Shown: piece by piece, positions 9,440-17,792 of the stretch | Layout of the letters: each line of letters opens with the position of its first letter | How positions within the stretch are numbered: the stretch's first letter is position 1 | From: Phenylobacterium sp. RIFCSPHIGHO2_01_FULL_69_31 | Lineage (GTDB): Bacteria > Pseudomonadota > Alphaproteobacteria > Caulobacterales > Caulobacteraceae | NCBI RefSeq assembly: GCF_001824475.1 | Contig: NZ_MHXN01000014.1 | Coordinates: 397,950 to 461,949, forward strand | Length of the DNA stretch: 64,000 nucleotides | Direction: 5' to 3' | The notes under the pieces: generated by a model | What the model saw: only the letters and a program-made list of their open reading frames with translations | Database searches by the model: none | What the model was told of the DNA's origin: nothing | Position numbers and translations under genes: made by a program

Positions 9440-9467
9440 GATCAAGATTGATCAATATGATCAATAT
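9440..9467. promoter_or_regulatory. Three GATCAA repeats abutting the start of the HTH-citrate synthase gene
   Basis: GATCAA occurs at 9440, 9450 and 9459. The last two belong to two exact tandem copies of GATCAATAT that run directly into ATG 9468. No Shine-Dalgarno sequence can fit between them and the start codon, so the mRNA may be leaderless. The repeats lie between two divergent citrate synthase genes and are candidates for an autoregulatory operator bound by the HTH head of the downstream protein. They are an A/T-rich patch in very GC-rich DNA. Confidence 0.5.
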
Positions 9468-10637
9468 ATGCCGTCCCCCGACTGGATCCCCGCCGAAGAG
9501 GCCCAGGCCCGCCTGAACGTGCGCCCCCAGACCCTCTACGCCTACGTCAGCCGGGGGCGGGTCAGCGTACGCCCCGACCCCGGCGACCCGCGCCGCAGCC
9601 TCTACCGCGCCGCCGACATCGCCGCCCTGGCCGAGCGCAAGTCCCGCAGCCGCAAGATCTCCGACGTGGCGGCCGGCGCCATCTCCTGGGGCGAGCCGGT
9701 CCTGGCCTCCGCCATCACCACCGTCAGCGGCGGGCGGCTCTACTATCGGGGGCGCGACGCCATCCGCCTTGCCGACACCGAGACGCTGGAGTCGGTGGCC
9801 CGCCTCCTGCGCGGCGGCCACGGCGCGGCGCTCAAGCGCACCGACCGGCCCCCACCGCCCGCCGGGCCCGACATGCGGACACGGGGCTACCTGGCCCTGG
9901 CGCTGCGGGCCGCGGTCGATCCGCCTGCGCGAGGCCGAGCGCCCCTGGCCCTGGCCGTGGAGGCGGCGACCCTGCTGGACGTCCTGACCGACGCCATCGC
10001 CGGCGAGGTGGGCGGCGGCGCCATCCACAACAGACTGGCCCTGGCCTGGGGGCAGGGGCCGGGCGGTCCCGGCGCCGACCTGATCCGCCGCATCCTGGTG
10101 CTGGTGGCCGACCACGAGCTCAACGCCTCGGCCTTCGCCGCCCGGGTCGCGGCCTCCACGGGGGCCTCCCTGGCGGCGGCCGCCTTGGCCGGGCTCGCCA
10201 CCCTGTCCGGCCCGCGCCACGGCGGCGCCACCGCCGCGGTGCTCAAGTTCGCCGCCGAAGCGGCCCAGATGGGCCCGCGCGAGGCCATCGCCGGCCGCCT
10301 CACCGACGACCGCGCCTTGCCGGGCTTCGGCCACAACCTCTATCCCGACGGCGATCCCCGGGCCGCCGCACTGCTGGACCGCTTCGCCCCGCCGCCCGAA
10401 CTCGCGAAACTGCAGACGGCGGTGAAGGCGGTCACCGGCCTCGATCCCAACGTCGACTTCACCCTGATCGCCGCCAGCCAGGCGCTCCGGCTTCCCCCGG
10501 ACGCCCCCTTCGCCCTCTTCAGCGTCGCCCGCTGCGCCGGCTGGATCGCCCACGCCATCGAACAGGGCCAGACCGATTCGCTGATCCGGCCGAGGGCCAG
10601 GTACGTGGGGCCGGAGCCTGAACCGTCCCTCCCTTAA
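9468..10637 (+). CDS. Citrate synthase-like protein with N-terminal helix-turn-helix domain
   Basis: A 389-residue fusion. Residues about 1-60 form a MerR/excisionase-type winged helix (IPAEEAQARLNVRPQTLYAYV then SRGRVSV and RSLYRAADIAAL); residues about 75-385 are a citrate synthase domain. Catalytic positions are partly altered: ADHELNASAF keeps His, but the usual GHR reads GFGHNLYPDGDPRA with Arg replaced by Asn. DPNVDFTLIAAS keeps the catalytic Asp. It could be a metabolite-sensing regulator, an enzyme, or both. The stop codon lies inside the left arm of a long inverted repeat. Confidence 0.85.
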   Translation: MPSPDWIPAEEAQARLNVRPQTLYAYVSRGRVSVRPDPGDPRRSLYRAADIAALAERKSRSRKISDVAAGAISWGEPVLASAITTVSGGRLYYRGRDAIRLADTETLESVARLLRGGHGAALKRTDRPPPPAGPDMRTRGYLALALRAAVDPPARGRAPLALAVEAATLLDVLTDAIAGEVGGGAIHNRLALAWGQGPGGPGADLIRRILVLVADHELNASAFAARVAASTGASLAAAALAGLATLSGPRHGGATAAVLKFAAEAAQMGPREAIAGRLTDDRALPGFGHNLYPDGDPRAAALLDRFAPPPELAKLQTAVKAVTGLDPNVDFTLIAASQALRLPPDAPFALFSVARCAGWIAHAIEQGQTDSLIRPRARYVGPEPEPSLP

Positions 10638-10765
10638 TGGGGAGGGACAGCGCGCGCAGCGCGCAGGGTGGGGCGGTATGGATCAGGCGCGGAGGTCAGA
10701 GCCAGGGCTCCGACTTCCCCACCCTGACCGCCTCGCGGTCTGTCCCTCCCCATTAAGGGAGGGAC
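10625..10765. repeat. Long imperfect inverted repeat (two arms of about 49 bases)
   Basis: The left arm (10625-10673) begins GTCCCTCCCTTAATGGGGAG and the right arm (10717-10765) is its near reverse complement, ending CCATTAAGGGAGGGAC, with about 43 bases between. Inside each arm TCCCTCCC...GGGAGGGA can also fold on itself. It spans the end of the HTH-citrate synthase gene and stops 4 bases before the end of the convergent gltB. Its position between two convergent genes suits a bidirectional transcription barrier, and its form resembles dispersed intergenic repeats (REP-like) of GC-rich genomes. Confidence 0.75.
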
Positions 10766-10769
10766 CCAC

Positions 10770-13700
10770 TCAAGCCCGCTCGTGCACCCGCTCTTCGGCC
10801 TCCAGCGCGTGATCGAGCCGCCCGACCATCTCCTTCGGGCACACCTGCCAGAACCGCCCGACGGCCACGTCCCAGTTGCGCAGTAGGTCGCCGGCCAGGG
10901 CCGAGCCCGTCTCGCGGTGGTGCTCCTCCACCAGCGCCGTCAGCACGCCCTGCCAGTGGGCGCTGCCGGGCCGGCAGGTGACCACGCTCTCCGCGTTCAG
11001 CACCCGGTGGAAGGTGTCCTTCGGGTCGTAGACGAACGCCATGCCGCCGGTCATGCCGGCCGCGAAGTTGAAGCCCACCGGCCCCAGGATCACCGCCGTC
11101 CCGCCGGTCATGTACTCCAGCCCGTTCGCCCCGCAGCCCTCGATGACCGCGGTGGCCCCCGAGTTCCGCACGCCGAACCGCTCACCCGCCAAGCCCGCCG
11201 CGAACAGCCGCCCCGAAGTCGCCCCGTACAGCACCGTGTTGCCGATGATGGCGTTGCGGTGCGGCTGGGCCAGTTGCGGGGCGGGCCGGATCACGATGGT
11301 GGCGCCCGAAAGCCCCTTGCCCACGTAGTCGTTGGCCTCGCCGGTCACCTCCAGCCGCAGGCCCTGCACCGCGAAGGCGCCCAGACTCTGCCCCGCCGAG
11401 CCTTTGAGCTGCACCGTCAGGTGGCCGGGTTGCAGGCCGTCCAGGCCGAACTTGCGCACCATGTGCGAGGACGTCCGCGTCCCGATGGCGCGGGCCGTGT
11501 TCTGCACCGTGTAGGTGAGCTGCATCTTCTCGCCGCGCTCCAGCAACGGGGCGGCGTCGCGGACGATCTGGGCGTCCAGCGTGTCGGGCACCTCGTTGCG
11601 CCCGGCCACAGTGCAATAAGGCTTGTTGGCGCCGGGGTCGGCCCTCACCAGCAACGGGTTGAGGTCCAGGTCGTCCAGGTGCTCGCCGCCGCGGCTCACC
11701 TGCATGAGCAGGTCGGTGCGGCCGACCACGTCCTGCAGCGAGCGGGCGCCGATCCGGGCCAGGATCTCGCGCACCTCCTCGGCGATGAAGGTGAAGAGGT
11801 TGATCACCTTCTCGGGCGTGCCGGTGAACTTGGCGCGCAAGGCCTCGTCCTGGGTGCAGACCCCCACCGGACAGGTGTTGGAGTGGCACTGGCGCACCAT
11901 GATGCAGCCCATGGCGATCAGGCTGGCCGTGCCGATCCCGAACTCCTCGGCGCCCAGCATGGCCGCGATCACCACGTCGCGGCCCGTGCGGATGCCGCCG
12001 TCCGCCCGCAGCCGCACGAAGTGGCGCAGGTTGTTCAGCGTCAGCACCTGGTGGGCCTCGGACAGGCCCATCTCCCACGGTCCGCCCGCGTACTTGATCG
12101 AGGTCTGGGGCGAGGCGCCGGTGCCCCCGACGTTGCCCGAGATCAGGATCACGTCCGCCTTGGCCTTGGCCACGCCGGCGGCGATGGCGCCGATGCCGGT
12201 CATCGACACCAGCTTCACCGTCACCCGGGCGTCGGGATTGATCTGCTTCAGGTCGTAGATGAGCTGCGCCAGGTCCTCGATCGAATAGATGTCGTGGTGC
12301 GGCGGCGGGCTGATCAGCATCACCCCCGGCGTCGCGTGGCGCAGCTTGGCGATCAGCTCCGTCACCTTGAACCCGGGCAGCTGTCCGCCTTCGCCCGGCT
12401 TGGCGCCCTGGCTGACCTTGATCTCGATCTCGCGGCACTGGTTCAGGTACTCGGCGGTCACGCCGAACCGGCCCGAGGCGATCTGCTTCACCGCCGAGTT
12501 GGGATTGTCGCCGTTGGGCAGCGGGCGATACCGGCTGCGATCCTCGCCCCCTTCGCCCGAGACGCTCTTCGCGCCGATCCGGTTCATGGCGATGTTCAGC
12601 ACCCCATGCGCCTCGGGCCCCAGGGCCCCCAGGCTCATGCCCGGCGTCAGGAAGCGCTTGCGGATCTCGTTGACGCTCTCGACGTCCTCCAGCGGCGCCG
12701 GCTTGGCGTCGGGGCGGATGTCCAGTAGGTCCCGGAGTTGGATGGCCGGCAGGGTGCGCATGCCGTCCGCGAAGCGCTTGTAGATCTGGTAGTCGCCGGT
12801 ATCGCAGGCGCGCTGGAGGGTGTGGATCATCCGCGCCTCGAAGGCGTGGGCCTCGCCCGAGCGCCGCGCCTTGTAGAAGCCGCCCACGGGCAGGCTGACC
12901 GCCGCCGGATCCCAGGCCTTGCGGTGCAGTTCGACCGCCTTGGCCTCCAGGCCCGCCAGGCCGATGCCTGAGATGCGCGAGGGCATGCCGGGGAAGAACT
13001 CGGCCACCAGGCTGCGCGACAGGCCGACGGCTTCGAAGTTGTAGCCGCCGCGGTACGAGGAGATCACCGAGATCCCCATCTTCGAGATGATCTTGAGCAG
13101 GCCGCCCTCGATCGCCTTCTTGTGGTTCAGGCACAGGTCGCGCAGCGTCAGCTCGCCCGTCAGGCCGCGCTCCAGCCGGTCCACATAGCTTTCCTGGGCC
13201 AGGTAGGCGTTCACGGCTGTCGCGCCCACGCCCACCAGGACGGCATAGGCATGGGTGTCCAGGCACTCGGCCGAGCGGACGATGATCGACACGTACGAGC
13301 GCAGGCCCTTGCCCACCAGCCAGGCATGCACCCCGCCGGTGGCCAGGATCATCGGCAGGGCCACGCGGTCGGCGCCCGTCGCCATGTCGCTGAGCACGAT
13401 GGTGGAACAGCCGCGTAGCGCGGCCTCCTCGGCCTCGGCGCGGATGCGGTCCAGGTTGGCCCGCAGCGCATCGCCCGGCCGCGCGTCGGCCGCCGGGATC
13501 GGCATGGTGCAGTCGACCAGCGCGACGTTCTTCTCGCCGATCTCCTCGACCACCCGGTTGTACATCCCGTTGGTCAGCACCGGGCTTTCCATCACGAAGA
13601 CGTCGGCCTGGGTCTCGTTCTCGGCCAGGATGTTGCCCAGGTTCTTGAACCGGGTCTTCAGGCTCATCACCGCCGTCTCGCGCAGGGAGTCGATGGGCGG

Positions 13701-15314
13701 GTTGGTCACCTGGCTGAAGTTCTGGCGGAAGAAGTGGCTTAAGGGACGGTAGCCGTCGGACAGCACCGCCAGCGGCGTGTCATCGCCCATCGAACCGACG
13801 GCTTCCTTCGCGTCCTCCACCATGGGGGCCAGAATCAGCTCCAGGTCCTCGAGCGTGATGCCGGCCGCGGCCTGGCGGCGCACCAGTTCCTCACGGCCAT
13901 AGAGGCGCGGTTCCGGCCCGGGGCCGATCTTCTCCTCCAGATCCACCATGTTGCCGAGCCAGCGGTCATAGGGGTGCTGGGCGGCCAGCCGGTCGAGGAT
14001 GCCCTCTTCGTCGTAGAGCCGGCCCTCCACCAGGTCGATCGCGAGCATTCGGCCGGGCTCGATGTGCGCCTTGCGCACGATGCGGCTCTCCTCGACCCGG
14101 CACATGCCGGCCTCGGAGCCCACGATCAGCAGGCCGTCCGACGTCTGGGCCACGCGCAGGGGGCGCAGGCCGTTGCGGTCCTTGCCGGCCACCACCCAGC
14201 GGCCGTCGCTGGCGCAGATCGCCGCCGGGCCGTCCCACGGCTCCATGACGGCGTTGCAGTAGGAGTAGAGCGCCCGGTGGGCCGGCTTCATCTGCTCGGC
14301 CGAGCGGGTGTTCCACGCCTCCGGGATCAGCAGCGCCTTGGCCATGGGCGCGTCGCGGCCCGCGCGGACCAGCACCTCGAAGGTGTTGTCCAGGGCCGCG
14401 GAGTCCGAGACGCCGGGCTGGATCACCGGCTTGATGTCGTCCTGGTAGTCGCCGAACGCCGAGGCCGCCATGCGGATCTCGTGGCTCTTCATCCAGTTGA
14501 CGTTGCCCTTCAGCGTGTTGATCTCGCCGTTGTGGGCCAGCATCCGGAACGGCTGGGCCAGCCGCCATTCCGGGAAGGTGTTGGTGGAATAGCGCTGGTG
14601 GAAGATCGCCACCGCCGCCTGGAACCGCGGGTCGGTCAGGTCGGGATAGAAGGCGTCGATGCTCTCGGCCAGGAACATGCCCTTGTAGATCAGGGCCCGG
14701 GCCGACAGGGAGCAGATGTAGAAGTGCTGGATGTTTGCCTGGGCGACCCGCTTCTCGATCCGCTTGCGGCAGAGGAACAGCGCCCGCTCCAGCGCCTCGC
14801 CGTCCATGCCCTTGGGGGGCGAGAGCATGATCTGCTCGATCTCGGGCCGGGTGGCGTTGGCCTTCTCGCCGATCACCGAGGTGTCGGTGGGCACCTGCCG
14901 CCAGCCGTAGATGTAGAAGCCGAAGCGCAGCACCTCGGACTCCACGATGGTCCGGGCCGCCTCCTGGGCGCCCAGGTCCACGCGCGGCAGGAACACCTGG
15001 CCCACGGCGATGGGGCCCGGCCGCACCACGTGGCCGATGCGCTCGACGTGGGCGGCGAAGAAGTCCTGCGGGACCGAGACCAGCACCCCCGCGCCGTCGC
15101 CGGTCTTGCCGTCGGCGTCCACCGCGCCCCGGTGCCAGACGGCCTTCAGCGCCCGGATGGCCAGCTCCACCACCTCGCGGCGCGGCTTGCCGTCGATGGC
15201 GCAGACCAGCCCCACGCCGCAGGCGTCATGCTGGGCGGTGATGTCGTAGCCGCCGTTGGCCTCCAGCAGCAGCTGCCGGTCGCGTTCGTAGCGGGCGAGG
15301 ATGTCGTCGGTCAT
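10770..15314 (-). CDS. gltB: Glutamate synthase (NADPH) large subunit
   Basis: A 1514-residue GOGAT alpha subunit that transfers the glutamine amide to 2-oxoglutarate. The class II amidotransferase nucleophile is Cys32 in AQHDACGVGLV, which implies removal of a 31-residue propeptide. RYSTNTFPEWRLAQPFRMLAHNGE follows near residue 240. The FMN/central domain contains GEGGEDRSRY and KPGEGGQLPG, the [3Fe-4S] cysteines are in CIMVRQCHSNTCPVGVC, and a C-terminal GXGXG beta-helix contains GATSGRLFAAG. ATG 15314 puts the nucleophile at the usual distance. It follows gltD after 5 bases. Confidence 0.96.
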   Translation of the reverse strand: MTDDILARYERDRQLLLEANGGYDITAQHDACGVGLVCAIDGKPRREVVELAIRALKAVWHRGAVDADGKTGDGAGVLVSVPQDFFAAHVERIGHVVRPGPIAVGQVFLPRVDLGAQEAARTIVESEVLRFGFYIYGWRQVPTDTSVIGEKANATRPEIEQIMLSPPKGMDGEALERALFLCRKRIEKRVAQANIQHFYICSLSARALIYKGMFLAESIDAFYPDLTDPRFQAAVAIFHQRYSTNTFPEWRLAQPFRMLAHNGEINTLKGNVNWMKSHEIRMAASAFGDYQDDIKPVIQPGVSDSAALDNTFEVLVRAGRDAPMAKALLIPEAWNTRSAEQMKPAHRALYSYCNAVMEPWDGPAAICASDGRWVVAGKDRNGLRPLRVAQTSDGLLIVGSEAGMCRVEESRIVRKAHIEPGRMLAIDLVEGRLYDEEGILDRLAAQHPYDRWLGNMVDLEEKIGPGPEPRLYGREELVRRQAAAGITLEDLELILAPMVEDAKEAVGSMGDDTPLAVLSDGYRPLSHFFRQNFSQVTNPPIDSLRETAVMSLKTRFKNLGNILAENETQADVFVMESPVLTNGMYNRVVEEIGEKNVALVDCTMPIPAADARPGDALRANLDRIRAEAEEAALRGCSTIVLSDMATGADRVALPMILATGGVHAWLVGKGLRSYVSIIVRSAECLDTHAYAVLVGVGATAVNAYLAQESYVDRLERGLTGELTLRDLCLNHKKAIEGGLLKIISKMGISVISSYRGGYNFEAVGLSRSLVAEFFPGMPSRISGIGLAGLEAKAVELHRKAWDPAAVSLPVGGFYKARRSGEAHAFEARMIHTLQRACDTGDYQIYKRFADGMRTLPAIQLRDLLDIRPDAKPAPLEDVESVNEIRKRFLTPGMSLGALGPEAHGVLNIAMNRIGAKSVSGEGGEDRSRYRPLPNGDNPNSAVKQIASGRFGVTAEYLNQCREIEIKVSQGAKPGEGGQLPGFKVTELIAKLRHATPGVMLISPPPHHDIYSIEDLAQLIYDLKQINPDARVTVKLVSMTGIGAIAAGVAKAKADVILISGNVGGTGASPQTSIKYAGGPWEMGLSEAHQVLTLNNLRHFVRLRADGGIRTGRDVVIAAMLGAEEFGIGTASLIAMGCIMVRQCHSNTCPVGVCTQDEALRAKFTGTPEKVINLFTFIAEEVREILARIGARSLQDVVGRTDLLMQVSRGGEHLDDLDLNPLLVRADPGANKPYCTVAGRNEVPDTLDAQIVRDAAPLLERGEKMQLTYTVQNTARAIGTRTSSHMVRKFGLDGLQPGHLTVQLKGSAGQSLGAFAVQGLRLEVTGEANDYVGKGLSGATIVIRPAPQLAQPHRNAIIGNTVLYGATSGRLFAAGLAGERFGVRNSGATAVIEGCGANGLEYMTGGTAVILGPVGFNFAAGMTGGMAFVYDPKDTFHRVLNAESVVTCRPGSAHWQGVLTALVEEHHRETGSALAGDLLRNWDVAVGRFWQVCPKEMVGRLDHALEAEERVHERA

Positions 15315-15319
15315 CGGCG

Positions 15320-16768
15320 TCACTCGGCGGGCAAGAGGGCGTCGGCGCGGGCGTGCGCCGTCAGGTAGCGGTGGATGGCCTCGGCGGCGTCGCGTCCGTC
15401 GCGGATCGCCCAGACCACCAGGCTGGCGCCGCGCACGATGTCGCCCGCGGCGAAGACGCCGGGGATCGAGGTCATCATGCTGCGCATGTCGGTCTTCACC
15501 GTGCCCCAGCGCGTCGTGGCCAGGTCGGGGACGTCGAAGGCCGTCGGCAGGTCCTCGGGATCGAAGCCAAGGGCCTTGATCACCAGGTCGGCGCGCAGGT
15601 CGAAATCGCCGCCCTCGACCTCTTCCGGCGCTTGCCGGCCCGAGGCGTCGGGCGGCCCCAGGCGCATGCGCGCGGCCACCAGGCCCGCGGCCTTCAGGGC
15701 GTCGCCGCTGACGGCCTTCGGCGCGGCCAGCCATTCGAAGACGACGCCCTCCTCCTCGGCGTTCGCCACCTCGCGGTCGGAGCCCGGCATGTTGGCGCGG
15801 TCCCGGCGATAGAGGCAGGTGACCGAGGTCGCGCCCTGGCGGATCGCCGTGCGCACGCAATCCATCGCCGTGTCGCCGCCGCCGACCACCACCACGGCCT
15901 TGCCCGTGGCGTTCAGTTCGCCGCTGTCGAACGCGGGGACCGCGTCGCCCATGCCTTTACGGTTGGAGGCGATCAGGTAGTCGAGCGCAGCCACCACGCC
16001 CGCCGACCCGGAGCCCGGAACGGTCATGTCGCGCGCCGCATACACCCCCGTGGCGATCAGCACGCTGTCGTGCCGCTCGCGCAGCTGCTCCAGGCTCGCG
16101 TCCCGTCCGACTTCGAAGCCCAGCACATAGTCGACGCCGCCCTCGGCCAGCCGGCGCGTGCGGCGTTCGACCACGTCCTTCTCCAGCTTGAAGCCGGGGA
16201 TGCCGTAGACCAGCAGGCCGCCCGGCCGGTCGTGGCGGTCGTAGACGGTGACCGCATAGCCCAGCTCGCGCAGGCGCTCGGCCGCCGCCAGGCCCGCGGG
16301 GCCCGCGCCGACGATCCCCACCGACTGGCCGCGCTCGGGGCCCGCCACGAGCGGCCGCACCCAGCCCATCTCCCAGGCCTTGTCCGACAGGTAGCGCTCG
16401 ACCGAGCCGATGGTGACCGTGCCGTGGCCCGACTGCTCGATGACGCAGTTGCCCTCGCACAAGCGGTCCTGCGGGCAGATGCGGCCGCAGATCTCCGGCA
16501 TCGAATTGGTCGCCTGGCTGAGGGCATAGGCCTCTTCCAGCCGGCCCTCGGCGGTCATCCGCAGCCAGTCGGGGATGTTGTTGTGCAGCGGGCAGTGGGT
16601 CTGACAGAACGGCACGCCGCACTGCGAGCAGCGCGAGGCCTGCTCCGCCGCCTTGGCGTCGATGAAGTCGCGGTAGATCTCGTGGAAATCGCCGGCGCGC
16701 GCCTCGGCCGCCCGCTTTTCGGGCGTCGCCCGCGGCGTCACCGTGAACTTCAGCATGCGCTCGGCCAT
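15320..16768 (-). CDS. gltD: Glutamate synthase small subunit
   Basis: A 482-residue beta subunit that passes electrons from NADPH to GltB. N-terminal iron-sulfur cysteines lie in CSQCGVPFCQTHCPLHNNIP and CEGNCVIEQ. The FAD-binding motif is GAGPAGLAAAERLRELG and the NADPH motif VVVGGGDTAMDC. ATG 16768 gives the conserved MAERMLKF start; an upstream ATG at 16849 would add an unconserved leader. It is the first gene of a gltD-gltB operon. Upstream lie two GTCCAATTTT copies that may be regulatory. Confidence 0.95.
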   Translation of the reverse strand: MAERMLKFTVTPRATPEKRAAEARAGDFHEIYRDFIDAKAAEQASRCSQCGVPFCQTHCPLHNNIPDWLRMTAEGRLEEAYALSQATNSMPEICGRICPQDRLCEGNCVIEQSGHGTVTIGSVERYLSDKAWEMGWVRPLVAGPERGQSVGIVGAGPAGLAAAERLRELGYAVTVYDRHDRPGGLLVYGIPGFKLEKDVVERRTRRLAEGGVDYVLGFEVGRDASLEQLRERHDSVLIATGVYAARDMTVPGSGSAGVVAALDYLIASNRKGMGDAVPAFDSGELNATGKAVVVVGGGDTAMDCVRTAIRQGATSVTCLYRRDRANMPGSDREVANAEEEGVVFEWLAAPKAVSGDALKAAGLVAARMRLGPPDASGRQAPEEVEGGDFDLRADLVIKALGFDPEDLPTAFDVPDLATTRWGTVKTDMRSMMTSIPGVFAAGDIVRGASLVVWAIRDGRDAAEAIHRYLTAHARADALLPAE

Positions 16769-16832
16769 GAAACTGCGCCCTCTCCCGTCCAGCGGCCATC
16801 TAGAGGGCAAAATCTTGCGCGAAAAGCCTGTG

Positions 16833-16916
16833 GTCCAATTTTCGGACAATTAGGCACGGCGGATGACGCCGCTGTGACCATTCGTCCTTCGCTCAGCGCG
16901 ATATTAGTCCAATTTT
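16833..16916. promoter_or_regulatory. Two direct copies of GTCCAATTTT in the gltD/uppP divergent region
   Basis: GTCCAATTTT occurs at 16833-16842 and 16907-16916, 74 bases apart (about seven helical turns). The first copy is part of GTCC-N7-GGAC. They are the only A/T-rich islands between the divergent gltD and uppP genes. A looped repressor or an Lrp-like regulator of gltBD would fit the spacing, but no consensus is proven. Confidence 0.35.
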
Positions 16917-16982
16917 GAGATGAACTAGATGTTCACCATAGTCGCCGCACCCCATCCCTGTTCATTTCAATGGAGTGCCGCC

Positions 16983-17786
16983 GTGCTGCCGGACTGGGTC
17001 TATGCCGTCATCCTCGGGGTCATCGAGGGCCTGACGGAGTTCATCCCGGTTTCCTCCACGGGCATGATGCTCCTCGCCAAACAGGCCATGGGCCTGCCCA
17101 GCGGCTTCTGGGACACCTTCGCGGTGATGATCCAGCTGGGCGCCATCCTGGCCGTGGTCGCCCTCTACTTCGGCAAGCTCTGGAAACAGGTGATCAGCTT
17201 GCCCACCGACCCCGAGGCGCGGAAGTTCGCCCTGAGCGTCATCGTCGCCTTCATCCCTTCGATCGTGCTCGGCCTGCTGTTCCACGACTTCATCAAGGCG
17301 GTGCTGTTCGACAGCCCGGTGGTCCAGTGTGTCTCGCTGATCGTAGGCGGGATCGTTCTGCTCTTCGTCGACCGCATGGCGCCGCAGCCGGTGGCCCATG
17401 ACGCCTTCAAGCTTCCGCTGGTCAAGGCGCTGATCATCGGCCTGTTCCAGGTCCTGGCCATGGTGCCCGGGGTGTCGCGGTCGGGCGCGACGATCGTCGG
17501 CGGGATGCTCTTCGGCGTCGAGAAGCGAGCTGCCGCCGAGTTCACCTTCTTCCTGGCGATCCCGACCATGCTGGGCGCCTTCGTGCTGGACGCCTGGGAA
17601 AGCCGCGATCAGCTGACGGCCGACACCATGCCGCTGATCGCCATCGGCTTCGTGGTGGCGTTCGTGGTCGCCCTCGTGGTGATCCGCACCATGCTGGCGG
17701 TGGTCACCAGCCGCGGCCTGGCGCCCTTCGGCTGGCTGCGGATCGCCATCGGCGGGGTCGGCCTGGCCCTGCTGACGCTGACCTGA
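16983..17786 (+). CDS. uppP: Undecaprenyl-diphosphatase (BacA/UppP family)
   Basis: A 267-residue multi-helix membrane protein that recycles undecaprenyl pyrophosphate for cell-wall synthesis. Motif 1 is EGLTEFIPVSSTGMM and motif 2 is PGVSRSGATI, with the expected pattern of hydrophobic helices. GTG 16983 is chosen because it gives the family's usual N-terminus (LPDWVYAVILG) and has GGAG just upstream; an in-frame ATG at 16929 would add 18 residues. The histidine that normally follows SSTG is Met here, which is unusual because this His has been placed in or near the active site in E. coli BacA. Confidence 0.9.
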   Translation: MLPDWVYAVILGVIEGLTEFIPVSSTGMMLLAKQAMGLPSGFWDTFAVMIQLGAILAVVALYFGKLWKQVISLPTDPEARKFALSVIVAFIPSIVLGLLFHDFIKAVLFDSPVVQCVSLIVGGIVLLFVDRMAPQPVAHDAFKLPLVKALIIGLFQVLAMVPGVSRSGATIVGGMLFGVEKRAAAEFTFFLAIPTMLGAFVLDAWESRDQLTADTMPLIAIGFVVAFVVALVVIRTMLAVVTSRGLAPFGWLRIAIGGVGLALLTLT

Positions 17787-17792
17787 GCCGGC

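Noticed and set aside
15315..15860. N-terminal extension of gltB into gltD
   Set aside because: The added residues are Arg/Gly-rich and out of frame with gltD; the amidotransferase propeptide starts at ATG 15314.
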